Below, piece by piece: positions 8,738-17,365 of a DNA stretch of 64,000 bases. A program made the position numbers and the translations under genes. Source of the DNA: Alphaproteobacteria bacterium (GTDB lineage: Bacteria; Pseudomonadota; Alphaproteobacteria; ATCC43930; CGMCC-115725); contig JAGWON010000016.1 in assembly GCA_028871055.1 (NCBI GenBank), positions 1-64,000 of the forward strand, written 5' to 3'. Numbering within the stretch: position 1 is the first letter of the stretch; every line of letters begins with the position of its first letter. Below the pieces are notes generated by a model. The model saw only the letters and a program-made list of their open reading frames with translations, was not told the origin of the DNA and searched no databases.

Positions 8738-9724
8738 ATGTCCGTCCTTGTCACCGGCGCCGCCGGCTTCATCGGCTTTCACGTCTCGGCGGCGCTTCTG
8801 GCGCGCGGCGAGCGCGTCATCGGCGTCGACAATCTCAATCCCTATTATTCGGTGGCGCTGAAGCGGGCGCGGCTGAAGCGACTCGCAGCGCACAAGCGCT
8901 TCGCCTTCCATCGCCTCGATCTGGCGCAGCCCGGCCGCGTCGAGGCGCTGGTGAAGCGCGCGCGCGGCGTCGACCGCGTCGTCCATCTCGCCGCACAAGC
9001 CGGCGTGCGCTACTCGCTCGACCATCCGCGTGCCTACGTCGCGTCGAACCTGGTGGCACAGCTCGAGGTGATGGAGGCGTGCCGCGGTCTTAAGGGCTTG
9101 AAGCATTTCGTCTACGCCAGCTCGTCTTCGGTCTATGGCGGCAACGCCAAGCTGCCCTTCGCCGAGGACGATCGCGTCGAGACGCCGCAATCGCTCTATG
9201 CCGCGACCAAGCGCGCCGACGAGCTGATGGCGTATTGCTACGCCCATCTCTACCGCATTCCGACTACCGGCCTGCGTTTCTTCACGGTTTATGGCCCCTG
9301 GGGCCGGCCCGACATGGCGGCGTGGCTGTTCGTCGAGGCGATCGAAAAGGGCGAGCCGATCAAGCTGTTCAACGACGGCCGCATGCGCCGCGACTTCAGC
9401 TACATCGACGACATCGTGCCCGGCGTGCTCGCCGCGCTCGACCGGCCGCCGCCCGACGGCGGACCCGGCGCGCCGCCATGCTGCCTCTACAATCTCGGCA
9501 ACAACCGGGCCGAGGATCTCGGCCGCTTCGTCGCGGTGCTCGAAAGCGCCTTGGGCAAGACCGCCAAGCGCCGGAATTTGCCGATGCAGCCGGGCGACGT
9601 GCCGGCGACCTATGCCGATATCGCCGCCGCGCGCCGCGACCTGGGCTTCGCGCCGCGCACCACCATCGACGACGGCCTGCGCCGCTTCGTCGACTGGTAT
9701 CGCGACTACCACAAGCGGCGCTAA
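8738..9724 (+). CDS. UDP-glucuronate 4-epimerase (NAD-dependent epimerase/dehydratase)
   Basis: A 328-residue extended short-chain dehydrogenase. TGAAGFIGFH near the N-terminus binds NAD. The segment DNLNPYYSVALKRARL is characteristic of UDP-glucuronate 4-epimerases, which make UDP-galacturonate. The catalytic Tyr/Lys lie in SLYAATKRAD, and RFFTVYGPWGRPDMA is the usual substrate-binding region. With the UDP-glucose dehydrogenase at 17366-18709 it can form a UDP-Glc to UDP-GlcA to UDP-GalA route. ATG 8738 immediately precedes the Rossmann strand. Transcribed alone, divergent from the alcohol dehydrogenase. Confidence 0.88.
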   Translation: MSVLVTGAAGFIGFHVSAALLARGERVIGVDNLNPYYSVALKRARLKRLAAHKRFAFHRLDLAQPGRVEALVKRARGVDRVVHLAAQAGVRYSLDHPRAYVASNLVAQLEVMEACRGLKGLKHFVYASSSSVYGGNAKLPFAEDDRVETPQSLYAATKRADELMAYCYAHLYRIPTTGLRFFTVYGPWGRPDMAAWLFVEAIEKGEPIKLFNDGRMRRDFSYIDDIVPGVLAALDRPPPDGGPGAPPCCLYNLGNNRAEDLGRFVAVLESALGKTAKRRNLPMQPGDVPATYADIAAARRDLGFAPRTTIDDGLRRFVDWYRDYHKRR

Positions 9725-9772
9725 AGCGCGCGCGCCATTCGGCTCTGCCAACCGTCGCGTGACACCGGCCGC

Positions 9773-11569
9773 TTAGCCGCCGGCTTTTTCGTAAAGCGCG
9801 GCGAGCGCCTCGCCATAGACATGGCGGATAACGTGGCGCCGGATCTTGAGCGTCGGCGTCATCTGGTGGTTGGCGGTCGTGAAGGGCTCGTCGGCGACGA
9901 TGAAGCGGCGGATGCGCTCGAACGGCGCGAGGGTCTCGTTCACCCGCGCCACCGCCGCGGTCACAGCTTGGCGGATTTCCGGCACGTCGGCGAGCCGCGC
10001 CTCGGGCGGCAGCTCGCGCCGGCCCGCCACCTCGTCGACCAGATGTTGGCTCGGTACCACGACCGCAACGAGATAGGGCTTGCGGTCGCCGCCGACCATC
10101 GCCTGGCCGATCTCGGGCTGCAGCGTCAGGCAGCCCTCGATGCGCGCCGGCGCCACCATTTCGCCGCCCGAGGTCTTGATGAAGTCCTTCTTGCGGTCGG
10201 TGATCACCAGGAAACCTTCGCTGTCGAGGCGACCGACGTCGCCGGTGTGGAGCCAGCCGCCGTCGAGCGCGCGCGCCGTCGCTTCGGGATCGTTCCAATA
10301 GCCCTTCATCACGTTGTCGCCGCGCACCAGGATCTCGCCGTCGTCGGCGAAGCCGATTTCGACGCCGACCACCGGCAAGCCGACGGTGTCGATCTTGATT
10401 CGGTCGGGCGGATTGGCGCTGATCACGGGCGCCGCCTCGGTCTGGCCGTAGCCCTGCAGCAGCCGCAGGCCGAGAGCAAGAAAGAATCGGCCGATCTCGG
10501 GATTGAGCGCCGCGCCGCCCGAGACCATCGCCTTGAGGCGGCCGCCGAACCGCGCCTTGAGCTTGCGCCGCACCAGCACCTGGAGCATCGCGTCCTCGAG
10601 GCGCTCGATGAAGCCTAGGCCGTTCGGCCGTTCATAGCGCTTGAGGCCGAGCGCCAGCGCCCTGAAGAACAGTTTCGCCTTCAGGCGGCCGTCGCGTTCG
10701 ACCGCGCGCAGGATGCGCTGGTGGAACGCCTCGTAAAGCCGCGGCACAGCGGTCATGATGGTCGGCCGCGCCTCGAGCAGATTGGCGGCGAGCGTCTCGG
10801 CACCCTCGGCGAAATAGATTTCCGCGCCCAGCGAGATTGGAAACATCATCCCCGCCGTGTGCTCGTAGGAATGCGACAGCGGCAGGAACGACAGGAACAC
10901 CTCGTGGCCGAGTCCGACCTTCTCGAGGAGGGCAAAAGCCGAGCGGCAATTCGCCAGGATGTTGCCATGCGTCGTCATTACGCCCTTGGGCGTGCCGCCG
11001 GTGCCCGAGGTGTAGATCAGGCAAGCGATGTCGTTGCGGCCGACGGCGCCGGTCCAGTCCTCGACCGCGCCCGAAGCCGCGGCACCGAGTTCGAGCACCG
11101 CTTGCCACGAGCGCAGCTCGACCCGGGACGGCTGGCCGTCCTCCGCCGGCTCGATGATCAGCGCCTTGCCGACGCCGGGCGACTGGGCCGCCGCCGGCAG
11201 CACGCGGCGCGCCAGCGCGGCGGTCGAGACGATCACCGCTTTCGCCGCGCAGTTGGTCATCACGTGGCGATAGTCCTCGGCCGTATGGGTGGTATAGGCG
11301 GGCACGGTGATCGCGCCCGCCGCCATAATCGCGAAATCGGCAATAATCCATTCGGGCCGGTTCTCAGCCACCAGCACGACACGGTCGCCGCCGCCGATGC
11401 CGAGCGCGCGCAGGCCCTTGGCGAGATCGGTCACCTGTTTGCGCGCCGCACTCCAGCTCAGCGCGCGGTAGGCGCCACCGCGCTTCGCCCACAGGAACGG
11501 CCGGTCGCCCCGGCGCGCCGCTTCGGCGAAAAACATCGCGGCGAGGTTGGGGCAGTTGTGGTAATCCAT
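9773..11569 (-). CDS. long-chain acyl-CoA synthetase (AMP-forming)
   Basis: A 598-residue ANL-superfamily enzyme activating fatty acids to acyl-CoA through an acyl-AMP. The phosphate-binding loop is YTSGTGGTPKG, the adenine region is GYGQTEAAPV, the ATP-binding Asp is in LHTGDVG, and the hinge and catalytic lysine region is ITDRKKDFIKTSGGE. Size and motifs match bacterial long-chain types. The ATG at 11569 follows GGGGA; a GTG 18 bases upstream is also possible. No other beta-oxidation gene adjoins it here; those are at 32-34 and 48-50 kb. Confidence 0.91.
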   Translation of the reverse strand: MDYHNCPNLAAMFFAEAARRGDRPFLWAKRGGAYRALSWSAARKQVTDLAKGLRALGIGGGDRVVLVAENRPEWIIADFAIMAAGAITVPAYTTHTAEDYRHVMTNCAAKAVIVSTAALARRVLPAAAQSPGVGKALIIEPAEDGQPSRVELRSWQAVLELGAAASGAVEDWTGAVGRNDIACLIYTSGTGGTPKGVMTTHGNILANCRSAFALLEKVGLGHEVFLSFLPLSHSYEHTAGMMFPISLGAEIYFAEGAETLAANLLEARPTIMTAVPRLYEAFHQRILRAVERDGRLKAKLFFRALALGLKRYERPNGLGFIERLEDAMLQVLVRRKLKARFGGRLKAMVSGGAALNPEIGRFFLALGLRLLQGYGQTEAAPVISANPPDRIKIDTVGLPVVGVEIGFADDGEILVRGDNVMKGYWNDPEATARALDGGWLHTGDVGRLDSEGFLVITDRKKDFIKTSGGEMVAPARIEGCLTLQPEIGQAMVGGDRKPYLVAVVVPSQHLVDEVAGRRELPPEARLADVPEIRQAVTAAVARVNETLAPFERIRRFIVADEPFTTANHQMTPTLKIRRHVIRHVYGEALAALYEKAGG

Positions 11570-11711
11570 CGTTCCCCGAATCGACACCGTGCGGGATCGC
11601 GGGCCCCCTGCGAAATACAGGGCTTGCGCCTTGGCGTCAATTTCCCGGTGGCCTACCTATGAGATCGAGTCGGCGAGCGAGCGCAACACAACGCAACAGG
11701 CGAGGCGGAAC

Positions 11712-13514
11712 ATGGCGGCGCGTAAGTCTTTGGCGAAGCGGAAGGGTCCGGCGCTCGGACGCTTGCCACAATGGGACCTGAACGACCTTTATCCGGGTCC
11801 CGACAGTGCCGAATTGACGCGCGATCTCGCCGAAGCGGAATCGGCGGCGCTGCGCTTTCGCGCCGCGCACGAGGGCAAGCTGGCGCGGCTTTCGGGCGCC
11901 GAGCTGGGCGTCGCCGTGCGCGAGTACGAGCGGCTGCAGGAGCTGCTCGGCCGCGTGCTGAGCTACGCCTCGCTGCGCTACGCCGGCGACCAGAGCGATC
12001 CGGAGAACGGCAGCTTCTTCCAGAACATGCAGGAGAAGGCGACCGACATCTCGACCCAGCTCCTGTTCTTCACGCTCGAATTGAACCGCGTCGACGACGC
12101 GGCACTCGACGACAAGCTGCGCACGCCCGACCTTGCGCATTACGCGCCGTGGCTCCGCGACCTGCGCGCCTTCCGGCCGCATCAGCTTTCCGACGAGCTC
12201 GAGAAGATCCTGCACGAGAAGGCGGTTGCCGGTCGCGCCGCGTGGACGCGGCTGTTCGACGAGACGAATGCGGCACTGCGCTTTCCGGTCAAGGGCAAGA
12301 GCCTCACCGGCGCCGAGGCGCTCCACCTGCTGTCCGAGCCCGACGGCGCGACGCGCAAGGCGGCGGCCAAGTCGCTTGGCAAGGTGTTCGGCGACAACGC
12401 GCGGCTCTTCGCGCTCGTCACCAATACCCTCGCCAAGGACAAGGAGATCGAGGATCGCTGGCGCAGCTTCAAGCGGCCGATCTCGGCGCGCAACCTCGCC
12501 AACTACGTCGAGGACGAGGTGGTCGACGCGCTCATTGCCGCGGTGCGCGGGGCCTATCCCGATCTCGCGCACCGCTATTACCGCCTGAAGGCCAGATGGT
12601 TCGGCGTCAAGGCGCTGCCCTATTGGGACCGCAACGCACCGCTGCCCGACCAGGACGACAAGCCGGTGCCGTGGCCGGAGGCGCAGCGCATCGTGCTCGG
12701 CGCCTATGGCGCGTTCTCGCCGGCGATGGCTGAGGTCGGCCGCCGCTTTTTCGAGCAGCGCTGGATCGACGCGCCGGCGCGGCCGGGCAAGGCGCCGGGC
12801 GCTTTCGCCCATCCGACGGTGCCCAGCGTGCATCCCTATCTGCTGCTCAACTATCTCGGCCGCACCCGCGACGTGATGACGCTGGCGCATGAGCTCGGCC
12901 ATGGCGTGCACCAGGTGCTGGCCGGGCCGCGCGGCGCGTTGATGTCGGATACGCCGCTGACGCTCGCCGAAACTGCTTCGGTGTTCGGCGAGATGCTGAC
13001 CTTCCAGGCGCTGCTCGGCGCCGAGAAGAACGCCCGGCGGCGCAAAGCGATGCTCGCCGCCAAGGTCGAGGACATGCTCAACACCGTGGTGCGGCAAATC
13101 GCCTTCGTCGAGTTCGAGCGCCGTGTCCACGACGAGCGGCGTCAGGGCGAATTGATCGCCGAGCGCATCGCCGCGCTCTGGCTCGAGGTGCAGAAGGAGA
13201 GCCTCGGTCCCGCCATCCGCTTCGAGGACGAGTACCGCTGGTACTGGACCTACATCCCGCACTTCATTCACACGCCGTTCTATGTCTACGCCTACGCCTT
13301 CGGCGATTGCCTGGTGAACTCGCTCTATGCGGTCTATCAGGACGCGGCGCAGGGGTTCGCCGAAAAATATCTGGACATGCTGCGGGCCGGCGGCACCAAA
13401 CGGCACAAGGAGTTGCTGGCGCCGTTCGGTCTCGACGCCTCCGATCCCAAGTTCTGGCAGAAGGGCCTCGGCGTGGTTTCGGGTTTCATCGACCAGCTCG
13501 AGGAAATGGGCTGA
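11712..13514 (+). CDS. M3-family oligoendopeptidase (PepF-like)
   Basis: A 600-residue cytoplasmic zinc metallopeptidase that degrades short peptides. The HExxH zinc motif is in TLAHELGHGVHQ at about residue 395, followed by the third ligand in ETASVFGE. The N-terminal helical part (PQWDLNDLYPGPDS) is typical of the PepF/M3B group. The C-terminal YAYAFGDCLVNSLY segment is also standard. ATG 11712 is preferred over an ORF start 123 bases upstream because GAGGCGG sits just before it and the conserved region follows closely. Confidence 0.94.
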   Translation: MAARKSLAKRKGPALGRLPQWDLNDLYPGPDSAELTRDLAEAESAALRFRAAHEGKLARLSGAELGVAVREYERLQELLGRVLSYASLRYAGDQSDPENGSFFQNMQEKATDISTQLLFFTLELNRVDDAALDDKLRTPDLAHYAPWLRDLRAFRPHQLSDELEKILHEKAVAGRAAWTRLFDETNAALRFPVKGKSLTGAEALHLLSEPDGATRKAAAKSLGKVFGDNARLFALVTNTLAKDKEIEDRWRSFKRPISARNLANYVEDEVVDALIAAVRGAYPDLAHRYYRLKARWFGVKALPYWDRNAPLPDQDDKPVPWPEAQRIVLGAYGAFSPAMAEVGRRFFEQRWIDAPARPGKAPGAFAHPTVPSVHPYLLLNYLGRTRDVMTLAHELGHGVHQVLAGPRGALMSDTPLTLAETASVFGEMLTFQALLGAEKNARRRKAMLAAKVEDMLNTVVRQIAFVEFERRVHDERRQGELIAERIAALWLEVQKESLGPAIRFEDEYRWYWTYIPHFIHTPFYVYAYAFGDCLVNSLYAVYQDAAQGFAEKYLDMLRAGGTKRHKELLAPFGLDASDPKFWQKGLGVVSGFIDQLEEMG

Positions 13515-13533
13515 TGTCTTCCGCTTCCGCGTT

Positions 13534-13581
13534 ATTCCCGCGCAAGCGGGAATCCAGGGCAGCGTGGTGCTTTCGCCCTGG
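13534..13581. repeat. intergenic hairpin repeat (GCAA-loop palindrome)
   Basis: A perfect 8-bp stem ATTCCCGC/GCGGGAAT with a GCAA loop at 13534-13553, followed by a second stem CCAGGGC (13554-13560) / GCCCTGG (13575-13581). The same unit occurs at 16106-16174. It lies between two convergent genes, so it may also slow transcription, but no T-run follows. Confidence 0.8.
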
Positions 13582-13628
13582 GCCCCCGCTCCCCGCCTTC
13601 GCGGCGACAAGCTTCGCGGGCGCGACGG

Positions 13629-14624
13629 TCATTTGAGTCCCAGGAACCGCTTGGCGTTGCCTTCGTGGAGTGCGGCGAGATCGGCTGCATCAAGCTTGAG
13701 CGCGGCGATCTCGCGCAGCGGCTCCTTGTCGCCGGCGTCGAACGGGAAGTCGCTGCCGACGCAGAGCTGGCTTTTGCCGAAGCTGTCGATCAGGAAGCGC
13801 AGCGTCCGCGCGTCGAATACCAGCGTATCGTAGTAAAGCCGACGCGCGGTTTCGCGCGGATTGACCTTGATCGTCTCGCGCAGCACCGGCGAGATCGTCC
13901 AGCCCTGCGCCAGCCGCGACAGAACGATGGCAAAGGTGCCGCCGCCGTGGCTGAAGGCGATGCGCAGCTTGGGATGCCGCTCCAGCATTCCACCGCTGAT
14001 CAGCGAGCAGATGGCGAAATTCGTCTCACCGGGAAACGCCACGAACGGCACCAGCCGCGGCGGACCGACGATACGCTCGAGGCTTGCCGGATGGAGCGCG
14101 TGGACGAAGACCGCGGCGCCGAGGCGCTCGGCGGCGGCGAAGAACGGTTCGAACCGCGCGTCGCCGATGGCGACACCGTTGATATTGCTGCCGATCTCGA
14201 CGCCGCGGAAACCGTCGCGCATCAGCCGCTCGAGCTCGCGCGCCGCGAGCCCGGGGTCCTGCAGCGGCACCATGCCGAGACCGGCGAAGCGCGTGGGCGC
14301 GCACGCCACCATCGCGGCGATCGTGCCGTTGACGACGCGACCGAAGGCGACGGCGTCTTCGGGCGAGAACCAGTAGGACAGCAGCTCGGGCATCGGCGAA
14401 AGCACCTGAATGCCGATGCCGGTCGCGTCCATCGCCTCGATGCGGCGCGCGACGTCCCAGCACTCGTCGCTGACCGTGCGAAAGTTCTTGCCCTCGATCA
14501 TCACGTTCTTGTGGCGGGCGTCGCACGCCGCCATCTGCGGCCAGCGCGCACTGCCGTGCGTGCCGGCATAAGGCGGAATCTCCGCCGGCACGACGTGATT
14601 GTGGATATCGATCGCGCCCGCCAT
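13629..14624 (-). CDS. amidohydrolase family protein (ACMSD-like metal-dependent decarboxylase/hydrolase)
   Basis: A 331-residue TIM-barrel amidohydrolase of the group that includes 2-amino-3-carboxymuconate semialdehyde decarboxylase. The metal motif HxH is in DIHNHVVP at the N-terminus. A His follows in FVHALHP, another in FSHGGGTF, and the final metal Asp is in GSDFPF. All four elements needed for one divalent metal are visible. The substrate is unknown. It is divergent from the ABC1 kinase gene, with 114 bp between the starts. ATG 14624 is chosen because the conserved AIDIHNH follows directly. Confidence 0.86.
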   Translation of the reverse strand: MAGAIDIHNHVVPAEIPPYAGTHGSARWPQMAACDARHKNVMIEGKNFRTVSDECWDVARRIEAMDATGIGIQVLSPMPELLSYWFSPEDAVAFGRVVNGTIAAMVACAPTRFAGLGMVPLQDPGLAARELERLMRDGFRGVEIGSNINGVAIGDARFEPFFAAAERLGAAVFVHALHPASLERIVGPPRLVPFVAFPGETNFAICSLISGGMLERHPKLRIAFSHGGGTFAIVLSRLAQGWTISPVLRETIKVNPRETARRLYYDTLVFDARTLRFLIDSFGKSQLCVGSDFPFDAGDKEPLREIAALKLDAADLAALHEGNAKRFLGLK

Positions 14625-14738
14625 GCGTCCCTCCCGTTGGCCGCGCGAGCTTGGCCGGAAGCGCGCAACCCTGCCAGCCTTTTTCGCGTCGTTTTGGCGG
14701 TGGACAGTGCGCCGCCGTCCGGTGACACTCCGCCCATC

Positions 14739-16076
14739 ATGCCCGACCGCAACGATCTCACGCGCCGCGTGCGGCGCTACGCGCAAGTCTCGACCGCGAT
14801 GGGCGGGCTGGCCGCGCGGCTCGCCGGTTCGCGCTATCTCGGTCTCAAGCTCGACCGCCCGCGGCACGCCGCCGATCTGAAGGCCTCGCTCGGCGCGATC
14901 AAGGGCCCGCTGATGAAGGTGGCGCAGCTGCTGGCAACGCTGCCCGACGCACTGCCGCACGAATATGCCGATGAGCTTGCGACACTGCAATCGAACGCGC
15001 CGCCGATGGGCTGGCCGTTCGTCAAGCGCCGCATGGCGAGCGAGCTGGGCGAGGATTGGCAGGCGAAGTTCAAGAGCTTCTCGCGCGAGGCCGCGCACGC
15101 GGCATCCCTGGGCCAGGTGCATCGCGCCGTCGGCCTCGATGGCACCGACCTCGCGTGCAAGCTGCAATATCCCGACATGGACTCGGCGGTCGAGGCTGAC
15201 CTGCAGCAATTGAAGATCGTGCTGGCGATTTTCGAGCGCTACGACCGTTCGATCGACACCGGCGAAGTGCAGAAGGAGCTCGCGGCGCGGCTGCGCGAGG
15301 AGCTCGACTACCGCCGCGAAGCCGCGCACATGCGGCTCTTCCGCGCGATGCTGAAAGACGAATCCGGCGTCCACGTGCCCGAATACGTGCCAAAGCTGTC
15401 AACCCGGCGGCTGCTGACCATGACTTGGCTCGAGGGCCAGTCGTTCGTCGACGCCGCGGCCGAGGGCAGCCTCGCTGCGCGCAACCAGATTGCGCGCAAC
15501 ATGTTCCGCGCCTGGTACGTGCCGTTCTATTACTACGGCGTCATCCACGGCGATCCGCATCTCGGCAACTACACTGTTCGGCGCGACCACAGTATCAATC
15601 TGCTCGATTACGGCTGCATCCGCGTCTTCCCGCCACCGTTCGTGCGCGGCGTCATCGACCTGTATCACGCGCTCGACCGCGACGATGAAGAGCTGGCGAT
15701 CTCGGCCTACGAGACCTGGGGCTTCACGAGCTTGTCGCGCGCGATGATCGCCGCGCTGAACCGCTGGGCGCGCTACGTCTACGAGCCGCTGCTCGAGAAC
15801 CGCGAGCGCCGCATCCAGGAGCACGGCTCCGGCGCCTATGGCCGCGAGGTGGCCGAGACCGTCCACGCCGACATTCGTCGCCTCGGTGGCGTCAAGCCGC
15901 CACGCGAGTTCGTGTTCATGGATCGTGCCGCGGTGGGGTTGGGCTCGGTGTTCCTGCGGCTCAAGGCCGAGATAAACTGGCACCGCATGTTCCACGAGCT
16001 GATCGCCGATTTCGACGAGAAGGCGCTCGCCAAGCGGCAGAAGCAGGCGCTCGCGGCGGCGGGCGTGAAGGATTAG
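14739..16076 (+). CDS. ABC1/UbiB-family atypical protein kinase-like protein
   Basis: A 445-residue member of the UbiB/Coq8 family, which supports ubiquinone biosynthesis or lipid handling through ATP binding. Visible features are KGPLMKVAQLLATLPDALP (the KxGQ-like region with KVAQ), the Ala-rich loop AASLGQVHRA, the VAIKV-like strand LACKLQYPD, the catalytic loop HGDPHLGNY and the metal-binding Asp in LLDYGCIR. The start at 14739 gives the normal family length. It ends just before a pair of hairpin repeats. Confidence 0.88.
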   Translation: MPDRNDLTRRVRRYAQVSTAMGGLAARLAGSRYLGLKLDRPRHAADLKASLGAIKGPLMKVAQLLATLPDALPHEYADELATLQSNAPPMGWPFVKRRMASELGEDWQAKFKSFSREAAHAASLGQVHRAVGLDGTDLACKLQYPDMDSAVEADLQQLKIVLAIFERYDRSIDTGEVQKELAARLREELDYRREAAHMRLFRAMLKDESGVHVPEYVPKLSTRRLLTMTWLEGQSFVDAAAEGSLAARNQIARNMFRAWYVPFYYYGVIHGDPHLGNYTVRRDHSINLLDYGCIRVFPPPFVRGVIDLYHALDRDDEELAISAYETWGFTSLSRAMIAALNRWARYVYEPLLENRERRIQEHGSGAYGREVAETVHADIRRLGGVKPPREFVFMDRAAVGLGSVFLRLKAEINWHRMFHELIADFDEKALAKRQKQALAAAGVKD

Positions 16077-16105
16077 GGCGGGCGGCGGTTGCTTTTTTAG
16101 TCGTC

Positions 16106-16174
16106 ACCCCCGCGCAAGCGGGGGTCCAGGGGCACGGCACAGCGGTTGCCCTGGATTCCCGCTTGCGCGGGAAT
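16106..16174. repeat. paired inverted hairpin repeat
   Basis: Two palindromes in opposite orientation: ACCCCCGC-GCAA-GCGGGGGT at 16106-16125 and ATTCCCGC-TTGC-GCGGGAAT at 16155-16174. CCAGGGG and GCCCTGG lie between them and can pair, so the block can fold as one long arm with two stem-loops. It shares sequence with 13534-13581. T-runs precede rather than follow the stems on both strands, so it is not a classic terminator. Confidence 0.8.
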
Positions 16175-16183
16175 GACAAAAAA

Positions 16184-17197
16184 CTATGGACGGATCGCCC
16201 CGTCGATTCTGCCGGCGATGCGCAGCGTCGGCTCGGGCTTCTCGCCGCGCTCGGTGAGGAGCCGGTCGAAATAAGCGATCGTGTGCTGTAAGCCGGTCTC
16301 GAGCGGCACGCGCGGCTGCCAGCCGAGAATCTCCTGGGCGCGGCCGATATCGGGACACCGTTGGACCGGATCATCGACCGGCAGCGGCCGGCGCTCGATG
16401 GTCGAGCGTGAGCCGGTCATAACGATGATCTTCTCGGCAAGCTCGCCGACCGTGGTCTCGACTGGATTGCCCAGATTGATCGGACCGGTGATCGCGTCGG
16501 GCGACGCCATCAGCCGGACGAAGCCCTCGATCAGGTCGTCGACGTAGCAGAAGGCGCGGCTCTGCTTGCCATCGCCGTACACCGTGATCGGCTCATTCTT
16601 GAGCGCCTGGACGATGAAGTTCGACACCACGCGGCCGTCGTTCGGGTGCATGCGTGGCCCGTAGGTGTTGAAGATGCGCGCCACCTTGATCCTGAGCTTG
16701 TGCTGGCGCAGGTAGTCGAAGAACAGCGTCTCGGCGCAGCGCTTGCCCTCGTCGTAGCAGGCGCGCGGGCCCAGGGTGTTGACGTTACCGCGATAGTCCT
16801 CGGTCTGCGGATGGACGTTCGGATCGCCGTAGATCTCCGAGGTCGAGGCCTGAAACACCTTGGCCTTCACGCGCTTGGCCAAGCCCAGCATGTTGATCGC
16901 GCCGATGACGCTGGTCTTGGTCGTCTGCACCGGATCGAACTGATAGTGGATGGGCGAGGCGGGGCAGGCGAGGTTGTAGATCTCGTCGACCTCGACATAG
17001 AGCGGGAAGCAGATGTCGTGGCGCATCGCCTCGAAATTGGTCTGGCCCAGGAGATGGCCGATGTTGTCCTTACGGCCGGTGAAGTAGTTGTCGACGCAGA
17101 GCACGTCGGCGCCTTCGGCCAGCAGCCGCTCGCACAGATGCGAACCGAGAAAGCCGGCGCCGCCGGTGACGAGAACGCGTTTGCGGGTCGAGGCCAT
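16184..17197 (-). CDS. uxs: UDP-glucuronate decarboxylase (UDP-xylose synthase)
   Basis: A 337-residue NAD-dependent enzyme converting UDP-glucuronate to UDP-xylose. The Rossmann motif is [23 protein letters not shown] follows, and the region [12 protein letters not shown] is specific to UXS. The Tyr/Lys pair is in [10 protein letters not shown], and [19 protein letters not shown] is the usual substrate segment. The ATG at 17197 (MASTRKR) is preferred; upstream codons fall in a repeat. UDP-glucose dehydrogenase, its substrate supplier, is next on the same strand 168 bp upstream, the two being separated by the repeat. Confidence 0.93.
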   Translation of the reverse strand: MASTRKRVLVTGGAGFLGSHLCERLLAEGADVLCVDNYFTGRKDNIGHLLGQTNFEAMRHDICFPLYVEVDEIYNLACPASPIHYQFDPVQTTKTSVIGAINMLGLAKRVKAKVFQASTSEIYGDPNVHPQTEDYRGNVNTLGPRACYDEGKRCAETLFFDYLRQHKLRIKVARIFNTYGPRMHPNDGRVVSNFIVQALKNEPITVYGDGKQSRAFCYVDDLIEGFVRLMASPDAITGPINLGNPVETTVGELAEKIIVMTGSRSTIERRPLPVDDPVQRCPDIGRAQEILGWQPRVPLETGLQHTIAYFDRLLTERGEKPEPTLRIAGRIDGAIRP

Positions 17198-17296
17198 GAG
17201 CGTTTCCTGTTCAGTACCTGATTTGAGAAGGCCGCAGCGACTCCCCCTCACCCAGCGTTGGGTAAGGCTCGGCTGCACCTCGCCAACCCTCCGCAA

Positions 17297-17340
17297 CCCT
17301 CTCCCCCAAGGTGGGGGAGAGGGCAGGGTGAGGGGTGACG
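17297..17340. repeat. C/G-rich hairpin repeat
   Basis: An 11-bp stem with arms at 17297-17307 and 17313-17323 and a 5-base loop, followed by GCAGGGTGAGGGGTGAC. It belongs to the same C-rich/G-rich family as 34035-34086, 43931-44073 and 55924-55946. It lies in the 168-bp gap between ugd and the UDP-xylose synthase gene. Confidence 0.75.
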
Positions 17341-17365
17341 GTTCCGCACGATTGCGTGGCCTCGG

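Noticed and set aside
13665-14738. Upstream extension of the ABC1 kinase frame by 358 residues
   Set aside because: It lies opposite the amidohydrolase gene; the kinase family begins near the ATG at 14739.
14625-15374. Extension of the amidohydrolase reading frame by 250 residues
   Set aside because: The extension is antisense to the ABC1 kinase gene, while the family start with the HxH motif lies just after ATG 14624.
16076-16184. Rho-independent terminator at the hairpin pair
   Set aside because: The T-runs precede the stems on both strands instead of following them, so the block is described as a repeat.
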